Shown here: positions 1 to 8,585 of the stretch, piece after piece | How positions within the stretch are numbered: position 1 is the stretch's first letter | How the letters are laid out: each line of letters opens with the position of its first letter | NCBI GenBank assembly: GCA_030739585.1 | Contig: JASLYX010000002.1 | Location: forward strand, 206,392-270,391 | Reading direction: 5' to 3' | DNA: 64,000 bases | DNA from: Candidatus Bathyarchaeota archaeon | GTDB taxonomy: Archaea; Thermoproteota; Bathyarchaeia; TCS64 | Program-made: the position numbers and the translations under genes | Notes under the pieces: model-generated | Told to the model about the DNA's origin: nothing | Database searches by the model: none | The model's input: the letters and a program-made list of their open reading frames with translations, nothing else

Positions 1-414
1 GCCTTCACCCACCTCTTCTCATTCTTTCCCGAGGTGGGATCCTTGATGCAGAACAGCCATCAGCCCCCAATAGAACAATATAGGAGAGTTCAGCTCGCGA
101 GATATCTTATTGATAACGGCTCCGCCGGGGCTTGTGAGATGACTTTTGACCACGACGGCAGACTCAATGACTATGGTATCAAGGAGACCGCCCTGGATAA
201 GATCATATCCCAGGGTTACCCTTTTATGACCTCAGGGTGCCACGGGAAGACTCTCATGAATGCCTGTAATAGACCCTTCGGAAATTGCACCCCCCTTCAG
301 GCTCTCCAGGGGCAGATGCGGAACTTTCCATACAAACCTCGAATCAACGATATCAAGATCGTGAGGGCCCAGATGGGGATACAAAGTGGTTTAGTCTCCT
401 CAGAGAACAGCTAA
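1..414 (+). CDS. Radical SAM protein of the LipS lipoyl-synthase type, C-terminal part (5' truncated by window edge)
   Basis: Reading frame 1 is open from the first base, so the gene enters from the left; the GTG at 34 is internal. The visible part has the family-typical stretch PPIEQYRRVQLARYLID and a C-terminal Cys cluster (SGCHG, then NACNRPFGNC) likely to bind an auxiliary Fe-S cluster. The radical SAM CxxxCxxC motif lies outside the window. It resembles the biotin-synthase-related radical SAM family (COG2516). Members of this family paired with the COG1856 family (next gene) form the two-component LipS1/LipS2 lipoyl synthase first described in Thermococcus kodakarensis, which inserts two sulfurs into an octanoyl chain. 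The next gene starts 16 bp downstream, followed by a lipoate ligase and a LipT-like flavoprotein, which supports this role. I do not decide whether this is LipS1 or LipS2. Confidence 0.8.
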   Translation, partial: AFTHLFSFFPEVGSLMQNSHQPPIEQYRRVQLARYLIDNGSAGACEMTFDHDGRLNDYGIKETALDKIISQGYPFMTSGCHGKTLMNACNRPFGNCTPLQALQGQMRNFPYKPRINDIKIVRAQMGIQSGLVSSENS

Positions 415-430
415 CGGTGGCAGAAATCTC

Positions 431-1447
431 ATGATCAACGAATCCCTAAACCGATGTTTTGAACTCCCCTTCGATGAGCTCTACCCCCTGTTTGATGATG
501 CATACCGAATTTCGAGGGTACGGTTTTCAGATCAGATTTTCTTCTACGCCCCGGGGTTTATCCACTACGACACACCCTTCTATAGGGCGGTGAACAAATG
601 GCGATTTCCAAGCGTTTCGGTGACCGGTACCGGTTGCCAGCTCCAGTGCGAGCACTGTAAGGGGAAGCTCCTAGAGACCATGATTCCGGCTACCACCCCT
701 GAGATGCTTAGGGAGGTTTGCACCAGGATAATGGATAAGGGGGGGAAGGGTCTTCTTGTAAGCGGGGGGGCAACAAGCGATGGCGGGGTCCCCTTACAGA
801 AATTCGTACCGGCTATGGGATGGGCAAAAGAAGAGCTGGGTTTAGACATTGTCGTACATACCGGTTTGGTTGAGCCCGTTCTTGCCGAAGCCCTCGCAGA
901 TATTAACATAGACGCCGTGATGCTTGACATCATTGGATCCGAGAAGACCATTAGTAGAATCTACCATATGGATCTAACCGTCGAGGCTTATGACCAATCT
1001 CTCTATATCCTCGAGGAACACGACATTCCGATAGTTCCCCACGTTGTTGTAGGGCTCCACTATGGGAGGCTGGAAGGTGAGAGGAGAGCCTTGGAGATTC
1101 TCTCCGGGCACAATCTGGCCGCAGTTGTGGTCGTGGCCTTCATGCCGTTAGAGGGGACACCAATGGATGACATTACCCCGAGCTCCCCCGAAGAGATCAC
1201 TAGGGTCGTTCTCGCCTCGAGGCTTGCCATGCCTGAGATCCCTATAATCCTAGGCTGCGCTAGGCCTAGAGGAGAACACAAGGCCCGTACCGATGTTCTT
1301 GCCATTAAAGCCGGGGTGAATGGTATAGCTTACCCCAGCGAAAAGGGCTACAACCACGCAAGAGAAAGGGGGCTAGGGATCCGATTCTCCGACGAATGCT
1401 GCTCCCTCCTTTTCAGGGACATAATGGCCTCCATCGGAGGGCATTGA
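431..1447 (+). CDS. Radical SAM protein, second LipS lipoyl-synthase component (biotin-synthase-like, COG1856 type)
   Basis: This is a complete 338-residue protein. The radical SAM cluster motif is CQLQCEHC (Cys69, Cys73, Cys76), followed by KGGKGLLVSGG, the glycine-rich SAM-binding strand, and by VVHTGLVEP and VPHVVVGLHYG strands of a TIM-barrel core. It matches the uncharacterised biotin-synthase homolog family that works with the upstream family as a LipS1/LipS2 lipoyl synthase pair. The product would be the dithiolane ring on an octanoylated carrier protein. The gene sits in a tight operon: 16 bp after the first radical SAM gene and 2 bp before the proposed start of the ligase. The pairing is inferred from family plus context; a generic radical SAM role is the alternative. 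Confidence 0.85.
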   Translation: MINESLNRCFELPFDELYPLFDDAYRISRVRFSDQIFFYAPGFIHYDTPFYRAVNKWRFPSVSVTGTGCQLQCEHCKGKLLETMIPATTPEMLREVCTRIMDKGGKGLLVSGGATSDGGVPLQKFVPAMGWAKEELGLDIVVHTGLVEPVLAEALADINIDAVMLDIIGSEKTISRIYHMDLTVEAYDQSLYILEEHDIPIVPHVVVGLHYGRLEGERRALEILSGHNLAAVVVVAFMPLEGTPMDDITPSSPEEITRVVLASRLAMPEIPIILGCARPRGEHKARTDVLAIKAGVNGIAYPSEKGYNHARERGLGIRFSDECCSLLFRDIMASIGGH

Positions 1448-1449
1448 AC

Positions 1450-3054
1450 TTGACTAATCATGGACCTCAGGAATGGAGGCTTCTGGATACGGGGCCCCGG
1501 AACGCCGCAGAGAACATGGCCCTAGATGAGGCAATTCTTCAGGCTAGGGCCCAGGGGCTGGCGCCCAACACAATTAGGTTTCTGGAGTTTGACCCTGCAG
1601 CTGTCCTCGTGGGTTTCCACCAGTCAGTGGAGCAGGAGGTGAGAGCGGAGTTTTGCCTCGATAACGGAATTGACATCAATAGGAGGATCACCGGGGGAGG
1701 CTCTATCTACTTCGGCTCCCGGACCCTAGGCTGGGAGATCATCGCCTCCAAGTCGGATCTTGCGACGAAGATACCCTCCTTCGCCGGACAAGGGACCTTC
1801 GAGAACCTCTGCAGGGGAGTCGTGAAAGCCTTAAGCTCTCTGGGAGTAGAGGCTGTGTACCGCCCCAAGAACGATATCGAAGTCGGGGGGAGGAAGATAT
1901 CCGGGACCGGGGGGACTGAGAGGGAAGGGGCCTTCCTATTCCAGGGGACATTGCTGGTGGATTTCGATGTCGATACGATGCTCAGGGTCCTGAGGATCCC
2001 TGTGATGAAGCTTAAGGACAAGGAGATCGACTCGGTAAAGGAGAGAGTAACATGCCTCCGATGGGAGCTGGGATACGCCCCGTCTGCAGAGGAAATTAAG
2101 GCAGCCCTCATAAGGGGGTTTGAGGAGACCTTCAACCTCATTCTTATCCCAGGGCTTTTAACGGGGGCCGAGAGCAGATTACTGGCTCAAAACCTCACCT
2201 TCTATGGATCTACTGATTGGATCCACTCACAACGGCGTCCCCTTAAGGGCGTCGCTGAGGTGAAATCCGTTGCAAAGACCCCTGGTGGTCTCATTAGAGT
2301 TTCTCTTTCCTTGGACCGACCAGCGGGGTTGATCAAAACCTCCCTTATTACAGGGGATTTTTTTGTGTTTCCCTCTAGGGCAGTCATGGATCTAGAGGCG
2401 AGGCTCAAGAATACCTTGAGCAGGGAGGAGGATATCCGAGAGGTGGTGCACGGCTTCTTCGATGAAACCGGGTCCAAGATTCTTGGGGTCTCCCCCGGGG
2501 ATCTCGTTGCGCTAATTATGGAGGCTCTAGAAAAGACGAGGTATGAGTCTCTAGGAATTAGCCTCCCGGAGGCGAATCATCTTAACATGGTAAACGGGCT
2601 GGGCCCCCTTCCCTTCTTGGAGGGATGCGACACAGTTTTACTCCCATACTGTGCTAAGCTCCCGTCCTGCGAATACAGGTTCTCCGATGGGTGCACCGAC
2701 TGTGGGTTATGCTCCTACGGGGAGGCTCACAGGCTCGTGGAAGAGGCGGGGATGAAACCTGTCACTATCCTCAACTTTGAGCACCTTATGGAGACCCTTC
2801 AGGGGCTCCGGGAGAGGGGCACCAAGAGCTACCTTGGGTGTTGCTGCGAAGGGTTCTACTGGAAGCATCAGGATGACTTTAAGGCAGCGAGCATCCAGGG
2901 TGTCCTAATAGACATTGATGACCATACCTGCTACGACCTCGGGAAAGAGCAGGAGGCCCTCGCAGGCAGCTTCGAGAGCCAGACTGATCTCAAGACTGAA
3001 CTCCTGGCCAAACTCCTTATGAACGCAGCGGGAAGAAGGGGAGGTCATGCCTGA
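1450..3054 (+). CDS. Lipoate/octanoate-protein ligase fused to a DUF116 domain
   Basis: I choose the TTG at 1450 because GGAGG at 1436-1440 sits 9 bp upstream; the ATG at 1396 would overlap the preceding gene by 52 bp. Residues 1-230 form an LplA-type catalytic domain (NAAENMALDEAIL, RRITGGGSIYFG, KISGTGG with a likely catalytic Lys). Residues about 235-360 look like the LplB/C-terminal accessory domain. From about residue 363 the protein continues into a DUF116 domain with Cys-rich segments at about 399-422 (PYCAKLPSCEYR, CTDCGLC) and 461-467 (LGCCCEG) that could hold an Fe-S cluster. The ligase domain would attach lipoate or octanoate to a carrier protein for the neighbouring radical SAM pair to act on. 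The DUF116 role is unknown; in this fusion a sulfur, electron or docking function is plausible. It overlaps the next gene by 8 bp. Confidence 0.85.
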   Translation: MTNHGPQEWRLLDTGPRNAAENMALDEAILQARAQGLAPNTIRFLEFDPAAVLVGFHQSVEQEVRAEFCLDNGIDINRRITGGGSIYFGSRTLGWEIIASKSDLATKIPSFAGQGTFENLCRGVVKALSSLGVEAVYRPKNDIEVGGRKISGTGGTEREGAFLFQGTLLVDFDVDTMLRVLRIPVMKLKDKEIDSVKERVTCLRWELGYAPSAEEIKAALIRGFEETFNLILIPGLLTGAESRLLAQNLTFYGSTDWIHSQRRPLKGVAEVKSVAKTPGGLIRVSLSLDRPAGLIKTSLITGDFFVFPSRAVMDLEARLKNTLSREEDIREVVHGFFDETGSKILGVSPGDLVALIMEALEKTRYESLGISLPEANHLNMVNGLGPLPFLEGCDTVLLPYCAKLPSCEYRFSDGCTDCGLCSYGEAHRLVEEAGMKPVTILNFEHLMETLQGLRERGTKSYLGCCCEGFYWKHQDDFKAASIQGVLIDIDDHTCYDLGKEQEALAGSFESQTDLKTELLAKLLMNAAGRRGGHA

Positions 3055-4117
3055 CCACGATGTCATCGTTGTGGGAGGAGGTCCAGCTGGAGCTTCGGCT
3101 GCTATCACGTGCGCGAGGAAGGGGCTGGATACCCTATTGGTGGAACGGGGCGGGACATACCGACACAAGCCGTGCGGAGGCATCCTACCTGGTGTCTGCA
3201 TCGATCTGATCACTGAACACCTCGGTGTTGATGTCCCTAATGAGGTCTACTCTCAGCCCAGGAATCTAGGTCTCTTCTATGTACCCCCTAGCGGCAGAGG
3301 TAATGGAGGAAAGGTCCAAGGCTACAAGCTCATCAGTGTCTACAGGGACATTCTTGACAAGACCTTACGCGATGCCGCTATGGAATTAGGTGTTGAGGTG
3401 CTTCTTTGGACCTCTCTGACTGATTTCAAGGATAAAGGCGAAGTCGAGGCTACATTGGCTGAGTCGAATGGTGCAACCAAGAAGGTTACGGCGAGGACAT
3501 TAGTGGGTGCTGATGGCGTGAACTCCCAGGTGAGGTGGCAGATCTACGGGTCTGAGGAAAGGAAGCTCTATGTCTACCAGGAACACGTGGAGGCCCATGG
3601 AGATATCGGGGACAACTTCTACGCCTTCTTCAAGAGTACTGTCTCCCCCTCCTATGGATATGTGTTGCCCAGGGACGACTTTCTTATCATGGGTGTAGGT
3701 GTGCTAGCTGAGAGCCTGGGAGCCAATCCTGATCCTTTAGCTTCCCTCAAAATCTGGTTGTCTCAAGAGTTCGGGTATAAGGAAGAGAAGGTGAAGACCC
3801 AAGAGGTCTGGCCAATCCCATATGGATTTTTCCGGATAGGTCGTGGGTCAGTCCTCCTTGTAGGGGATGCTGCGGGGCTCTGCAACCCTATGTCGGGTGA
3901 GGGGATCAGGTGGTCTGTGGAAAGCGGTATTGCTGCGGGGGAGGCTATTGCCACCGCAATGCTTGATGGGAGATCACCTGATGAGATTTATGGCGAGGAG
4001 ATCCGGCAGATCCAGCGAGTCTTGAGGAGGATCTATGAATTCACAAAGAGCCTATCGGATGAGAGGAGGGAGATCTTCGTGAAAAATGAGCTCAGGCGCT
4101 TGAGTCTCGTACGATAA
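3047..4117 (+). CDS. lipT: FAD-dependent geranylgeranyl-reductase-like oxidoreductase, probable LipT
   Basis: This is a 356-residue flavoprotein. The N-terminal dinucleotide fold reads VIVVGGGPAGASAA, and the second FAD motif is LLVGDAAGLCNPMSGEGIRWS near residue 265, with the KPCGG segment typical of the geranylgeranyl reductase family. A archaeal-lipid reductase role is possible, but the gene starts inside the end of the ligase gene and closes a four-gene lipoyl-assembly operon. In sulfur-oxidising bacteria and some archaea a flavoprotein of this family, LipT, is encoded with lipS1, lipS2 and the ligase and is proposed to supply electrons to the radical SAM enzymes. I favour LipT from context. 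There is no membrane segment. Confidence 0.75.
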   Translation: MPDHDVIVVGGGPAGASAAITCARKGLDTLLVERGGTYRHKPCGGILPGVCIDLITEHLGVDVPNEVYSQPRNLGLFYVPPSGRGNGGKVQGYKLISVYRDILDKTLRDAAMELGVEVLLWTSLTDFKDKGEVEATLAESNGATKKVTARTLVGADGVNSQVRWQIYGSEERKLYVYQEHVEAHGDIGDNFYAFFKSTVSPSYGYVLPRDDFLIMGVGVLAESLGANPDPLASLKIWLSQEFGYKEEKVKTQEVWPIPYGFFRIGRGSVLLVGDAAGLCNPMSGEGIRWSVESGIAAGEAIATAMLDGRSPDEIYGEEIRQIQRVLRRIYEFTKSLSDERREIFVKNELRRLSLVR

Positions 4118-4194
4118 CCGCTTTATTCAGGTATTCTTGCTCATGGATCCCTAAGAGAAGCTATACATATCTCCGTTCGTGAAATTTTCACATC

Positions 4195-4630
4195 GTGGCA
4201 GACCTCAACGGCCTCATCTTCGATTTTACAAGATTCTACATCCTCATCATCCTCTAAGCGGGTCCTACCCATGGTTACGGTATCATAAGGAAGTTCCAAA
4301 GAAGGGTGGGAAAAAAGATCAGCCCGGTCTCGTCTAACCCTTCCGCCAGCACCTCGCGGAGAATGGTCTAGCCGACCAGAACATCGAGATGGTGGGGAAG
4401 AAGGAACGGAAGGTTCATTATCTCACCGAGGATGGGCGGGTCTTACCCAAAAGCTCTTTCAACGCTTTTTTCAACTCGTCTCCATTGCCTTAAAACCAAG
4501 CCTCAATATATACACTCATTGCGCCTGTAAGATCTATGAGGGGGGCCATCGGGAGGATATCACCGGGGAAGAGACCGTTTTCTACTGCTCTCCCTATGCT
4601 GCATCGTTTAAACGAGAACTCGTCAAATAG
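4195..4630 (+). pseudogene. Decayed PadR-family winged-helix regulator
   Basis: Reading across frames gives a PadR-like protein: FTRFYILIIL, then GPTHGYGIIRKFQ, KKISP, HLAENGL, KKERKVHYLTEDG, and a C-terminal part with CACKIYEGGH and FYCSPYAASFK, which looks like a small metal-binding tail. Two codons that should be sense are stops (CTC TAA GCG at about 4256; GTC TAA CCC at about 4336). At least two frame changes are needed (near 4330 and near 4450). The GTG at 4195 is the likely old start and TAG at 4628-4630 the old end. Several lesions make sequencing error an unlikely sole cause. A related, intact PadR gene lies at 45380-45862. Confidence 0.75.
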
Positions 4631-4946
4631 GCCTAGAAACTAATAATTCTAGGCCATCTACTGGTGAAAAAAAAGTTCCGGATAGCTCAAACCTTTTAAC
4701 GCGCGGGCCTCGCCATCGTGGAGGTGCCCACGTTATTATCACTATCTGTTGGGTAACCTAACTGTTCTCGATTTCAGTGTATCAACTACATTCTCCACAG
4801 GGATTTCCTCCTTTGGTGGGGTCACAGGCATCACGTTCGTTGCGCTGGTCCTCGGATAAAGATCTAATAGAAATCCCAAGGCGTATTACTAAGTTTTATT
4901 CGAGACCGAGTAGAGAAGCTAGCATTTAAGGGAGTTAAGCGAGAAG
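4631..4946. other. Spacer with a possible coding remnant
   Basis: No intact gene. A short plus-strand frame ending at 4858 reads as a hydrophobic, membrane-like fragment (LLGNLTVLDFS, then GGVTGITFVALVLG) without a convincing start. It may be a remnant of an exported or membrane protein. The stretch just before the next gene (4862-4946) should hold its promoter, but no clear TATA box was found. Confidence 0.3.
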
Positions 4947-5462
4947 TTGATCTCAGGTTCCACAAGCAGAAACCTTAGCCTCATGATCGCTACTATTATC
5001 GGAGTTTCTATCCTCAGCGGTGGCTGGTTCCTGATGCAGATCCAGAGAGAGAGGATGGACTTTTCGATCCCAGATATCAACGGGAATACCGTGACTCTCA
5101 GCGACTACAGCGGAGAGGTTGTGCTCATCGACTTCATGGCAACTTGGTGTGGTCCATGCCGGGCCTCCATGCCTAGTCTAGTCTCTCTCCATGAGGAGAT
5201 AGGGGACCATTTTGTTATAATCTCGATATCCGTTGATCCGGCATACGACACTATTCAAGTCCTAGAAGATTGGTCCGAGACCTTTGGGGCAACATGGATC
5301 CACGCTAGAGACCTCTCCGACCCCCCTGTGACTCAACAGTTCAAGATCTCTAGTATCCCCACATTCGTCATCATTGACCGAGAGGGGGAGATAAGATACA
5401 AGCACGGCCCTGTCCCCCCTCTGAAACTAAAAACCGAAATATTATCTCTTATCAACGAGTAG
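4947..5462 (+). CDS. TlpA/ResA-like membrane-anchored thioredoxin
   Basis: The protein has 171 residues from a TTG start. One N-terminal membrane segment (IATIIGVSILSGGWFLM, about residues 14-30) anchors a thioredoxin domain facing outside. The redox motif is WCGPC in MATWCGPCRASMPS, and the cis-proline is in SSIPTFVIID; the domain opens with the AhpC/TSA-like NGNTVTLSDYSG segment. It would transfer electrons to extracytoplasmic disulfides, for example in c-type haem or metalloprotein maturation. The ccdA gene starts 8 bp downstream, and CcdA is the known transmembrane electron donor for such proteins, so the two form a redox pair. The physiological target is not visible here. Confidence 0.85.
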   Translation: MISGSTSRNLSLMIATIIGVSILSGGWFLMQIQRERMDFSIPDINGNTVTLSDYSGEVVLIDFMATWCGPCRASMPSLVSLHEEIGDHFVIISISVDPAYDTIQVLEDWSETFGATWIHARDLSDPPVTQQFKISSIPTFVIIDREGEIRYKHGPVPPLKLKTEILSLINE

Positions 5463-5470
5463 AAAATAGG

Positions 5471-6127
5471 ATGGCATTCCAACTCTCGGGGCTGGTCTTC
5501 GCTTTCTCCGCCGGCGTCTTCTCCCTCTTCTCTCCATGCAGTTATGCTCTTCTCCCCGGATATGTTTCCTACTACCTGGGTGCTGAGTTCGGGGTCGTGA
5601 AGGCCCTCACCGGGGGCCTCGCATGTACTTTGGGGCTCATTACTGTTTTCGCCGTTGTAGGAGGACTTGCCTCGAGCCTCGGGGAACTCGTCCCCCAGAT
5701 CATACCACAGTTGGACATCGTAGCCGGAATCATCATCATTATAATGGGGCTAAGGAACCTCTTAGACCTCAAGATGCCATTCATCTACCCTGACATCATG
5801 CCATCCGTGAAGCAGGGATTTCTAGGCCTATACATCTTTGGCATAGTCTATGGGCTTGTAGGGGTGGGATGCTCCGCCCCCATCTTCGTCAGCGTTCTCT
5901 TCTACTCCATGTCCAAGGGGATCTTCTATGGGGTCCTCAGCTTCATCACCTACGCCTTGGGTATGGGGGTACCCCTAATCGTAACCACGGTCCTCCTCTC
6001 CCAGGCTAGGGATTATCTAATTCAGAGGATTAACATGGCCACGGAGAGGATCCAGCGATCCAGTGGAGCGGTCCTCATCATAGTGGGGCTCTACCTTATC
6101 TACTTCTACTATGCCACCTATCTTTGA
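5471..6127 (+). CDS. ccdA: CcdA/DsbD-type transmembrane thiol-disulfide electron carrier
   Basis: This is a 218-residue polytopic protein with about six membrane helices, the usual size for CcdA. The first redox cysteine sits in SPCSYALLPGYVSYYLG near residue 23 and the second in GVGCSAPIF near residue 134. Both positions match the pair that carries electrons across the membrane from cytoplasmic thioredoxin. It directly follows the TlpA-like thioredoxin gene and probably reduces it. A leading GAAAATAGG gives only a weak ribosome site, so translation may be coupled to the upstream gene. Confidence 0.88.
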   Translation: MAFQLSGLVFAFSAGVFSLFSPCSYALLPGYVSYYLGAEFGVVKALTGGLACTLGLITVFAVVGGLASSLGELVPQIIPQLDIVAGIIIIIMGLRNLLDLKMPFIYPDIMPSVKQGFLGLYIFGIVYGLVGVGCSAPIFVSVLFYSMSKGIFYGVLSFITYALGMGVPLIVTTVLLSQARDYLIQRINMATERIQRSSGAVLIIVGLYLIYFYYATYL

Positions 6128-6156
6128 GCGTTTGGTCAAGGATTATTAATATCTAA

Positions 6157-7317
6157 ATGGAATCAGTGATCAGTATCTACACTTTAATTGAGGACGGAAT
6201 CATGTACGACGTATTGGAATTAGAGCTCAAAGAGGCAAAGGCTGCGAGCAAGATACCCTCTGACATCTTCGTAGTCAAGAACACAGATGGCAAAGATGGT
6301 GGATTCAAGAGACTTATAGACCTAATGGGGGAGAAAGGCATTGATTTCTACGGAATGGTGCAATCTGACTCTATAGTCCTCCTCAAGGTCAATTCCCAAT
6401 GGGACCAACGGGGTGGCACTAACACAGACCTCGTTAAGGCGATTATTGAAGCCATCGTTTCGCATCCTGATGGTTTCACTGGGGAGGTGGTCATCGCCGA
6501 CAACGGTCAGGCCCAGTATGGCTCGACGCGCCACGGGGGGAGCTTTGATTATGAGGTGAATAACGCCGAGGACAGGGCCCAGTCAAACCGTGTCGTCGCC
6601 GAGTCCTTCCCAGGATACAGGGTCTCCACATATCTTTGGGATGAGATAACCTCGAACGAGGTGGGGGAATACTCGGAGGGAGATGATTGTGACGGCTATG
6701 TAATCCAGAGCTTCGCTGACTCAATCACGGGGATCAGGGTCTCCTACCCTAAGTTTAAGACGGCTCACGGCACTTTGACCAGCTTCAAGGAGGGGGTTTG
6801 GGACCCAGAGACCAAGACCTACGACTCCAATAGGCTGAAACTCATCAACGTTCCCGTGCTCAAGGCCCACTTTATCTATGGTGTTACTGGTTGTGTCAAG
6901 CACTACATGGGAGTAGTGAGCGACAAGCTACAAGGTGGTGGCGCCCACAGGAGCGTTCGGACCGGAGGAATGGGGATCCAGATCGCCCGGACCCGGGCCC
7001 CCGACCTCAACGTTCTTGACGCTATCTGGGTCAACTCTACCCCCGGGAAGGGGCCCCGGTGCAACGACGACGACGCAACGAGACTCAACATTATCATGGC
7101 TAGCACCGATCCGTGCGCCATGGATGCCTGGGCTACTCGGAACGTTCTGATGCAAGCCGCGAGGCTTCAGGGACACGAGGAACTTTCCAAGCTCGACCTT
7201 AGTAATGATGATCCCGAATCCCACGGAAAGTGGTTAAGACTTTCCGCTGAGAAGCTAAGGGAGGCGGGTCACAATGCGGTTCTTGATAAGGAAAAAATGA
7301 ACGTCTATATCACGTGA
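6157..7317 (+). CDS. DUF362 family protein
   Basis: This 386-residue protein has the DUF362 (COG2006) layout: an N-terminal segment with VLLKVNSQW, a central INVPVLKAHFIYGVTGCVKHYMGVVS, and a late STDPCAMDAWATRNVL. The central Lys-Cys motif matches DUF362 proteins, whose biochemical role is unsettled. Some relatives are fused to ferredoxin domains, but none is seen here. The gene starts 29 bp after ccdA on the same strand and may be co-transcribed. An internal ATG at 6202 is a possible later start. No function can be assigned beyond the family. Confidence 0.75.
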   Translation: MESVISIYTLIEDGIMYDVLELELKEAKAASKIPSDIFVVKNTDGKDGGFKRLIDLMGEKGIDFYGMVQSDSIVLLKVNSQWDQRGGTNTDLVKAIIEAIVSHPDGFTGEVVIADNGQAQYGSTRHGGSFDYEVNNAEDRAQSNRVVAESFPGYRVSTYLWDEITSNEVGEYSEGDDCDGYVIQSFADSITGIRVSYPKFKTAHGTLTSFKEGVWDPETKTYDSNRLKLINVPVLKAHFIYGVTGCVKHYMGVVSDKLQGGGAHRSVRTGGMGIQIARTRAPDLNVLDAIWVNSTPGKGPRCNDDDATRLNIIMASTDPCAMDAWATRNVLMQAARLQGHEELSKLDLSNDDPESHGKWLRLSAEKLREAGHNAVLDKEKMNVYIT

Positions 7318-7343
7318 GCCTCAGCTGAGGCGCTTTCTCTTCC

Positions 7344-8585
7344 TTACATGGTTCTAAGCTGCCTCTTCGCCAGCGTAGGCCCAACTGATGAGACAAAGAT
7401 AATAGTCAACAAGACGATGAGATAGGCAAAGTTCTTGTAGATATCGAGGTCAAGGTGTTGCCCCATGGGATCCAGGAGCCCTGGTAGCTCACTTAAAACC
7501 AGGGCTGAGGTCCCTTGGAGATAGATCACTCTGCTTAACACCCTCTCCCCCACGGTGAAGTTGAGGAGGCTCCCCACTCCTGAGGCCACCATGTAACGTA
7601 CGCAAAGCATCAGAGTAACAATCCCTAGGGCCACCAGAGAGTACTCTAGGCTCAGCTCCACTGTGAGCCCGAGGTAAACGAAGAAGAAGGCCTTGATCAG
7701 GAATGTAATTTCCATATTAAACTCTCGGATCCTTTTCTTATTGATCCTGACCTTACGGTTGGATCCTATCTTTCGGGAGATGTATCGATAATTGGTGATA
7801 GTTAGCCCAAAGGCGAGGGCTGTTATTGGGCCTCCTCCGGTGCCCGCGATCGATTCAGAGGCGATATAGATAGGGAAAAGGGCCGCTACTGTCATCATAT
7901 AGTTGAAGGGCCTGCCCCAGAGGAAGTTGAGGACTTCAGCCCACAGCAGCCCTACTATAAGGCCGAAGAGGATCGAGACCGTGAATGTGAACACAATGTC
8001 CTTGAACCCATCCTCAAGGCTGAGCCCAGGGGACATTATCATTCGGATAAGAGTGACGCAGGCCACCACCTTAATAGGGTCGCTGATAGTCGATTCTAAT
8101 TTCAGGACGATCCCTTCATCCTCAATGAATGGGATCAGCGTCTTGAGCTGGTCTAGGATCCCCGTTACGGAGATACCTCCGAGTCCCCCTATCATCGCCC
8201 CCAACAGTAAACCTTCTAGAAGCTTGAAATGTTGGGGGAAGAGGAAGCTCACAGAGAAACCTATGATAAAGGTGACGGCGAGGAATGTGGTCATGGAGAG
8301 GATTAGGGCTTTAACCGCTGTCCTCATCACTGATGAAATGTCGACGTTGATTCCCGTATCAAAACTAAAGATAGAGACCGTGACTAAGATTAACAGGGGA
8401 AAGATCGACATGAAAGTCCCGATCTCAAAAAAGCCCAGTACCGGACCTATGAGATAGCCAAATCCAAGGAGCCAGACGATATCGGGAATCCGGGTCTTTG
8501 CGTAGAAAAGGTTGCTGATGTAGCTTAAAAAGAGGGTCGCGGAGATAAGTATAAGGAAGCTCTGAACGAAACTCTGGGTTACCAT
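7344..8585 (-). CDS. Cation/proton antiporter (CPA family)
   Basis: This is a 413-residue membrane protein with about 12 hydrophobic segments. Typical features are the N-terminal TRIPDIVWLLGFGYLIGPVLG loop, the IFSFDTGINVDI segment, an acidic stretch ESTISDPIKVVA in the middle helix likely to carry ion-binding Asp, and the late LQGTSALVLSELPG. It should exchange Na+ or K+ for protons. There is no C-terminal TrkA-N or other regulatory domain. It is convergent with the DUF362 gene (26 bp apart). The specific ion cannot be told from sequence. Confidence 0.82.
   Translation of the reverse strand: MVTQSFVQSFLILISATLFLSYISNLFYAKTRIPDIVWLLGFGYLIGPVLGFFEIGTFMSIFPLLILVTVSIFSFDTGINVDISSVMRTAVKALILSMTTFLAVTFIIGFSVSFLFPQHFKLLEGLLLGAMIGGLGGISVTGILDQLKTLIPFIEDEGIVLKLESTISDPIKVVACVTLIRMIMSPGLSLEDGFKDIVFTFTVSILFGLIVGLLWAEVLNFLWGRPFNYMMTVAALFPIYIASESIAGTGGGPITALAFGLTITNYRYISRKIGSNRKVRINKKRIREFNMEITFLIKAFFFVYLGLTVELSLEYSLVALGIVTLMLCVRYMVASGVGSLLNFTVGERVLSRVIYLQGTSALVLSELPGLLDPMGQHLDLDIYKNFAYLIVLLTIIFVSSVGPTLAKRQLRTM

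Noticed and set aside
1396..1449. Longer start of the lipoate ligase gene
   Set aside because: It overlaps the radical SAM gene; GGAGG placed 9 bp before the TTG at 1450 supports the shorter start.
7903..8457. 184-codon plus-strand frame inside the antiporter gene
   Set aside because: Antisense shadow of a membrane protein with clear helices on the minus strand.
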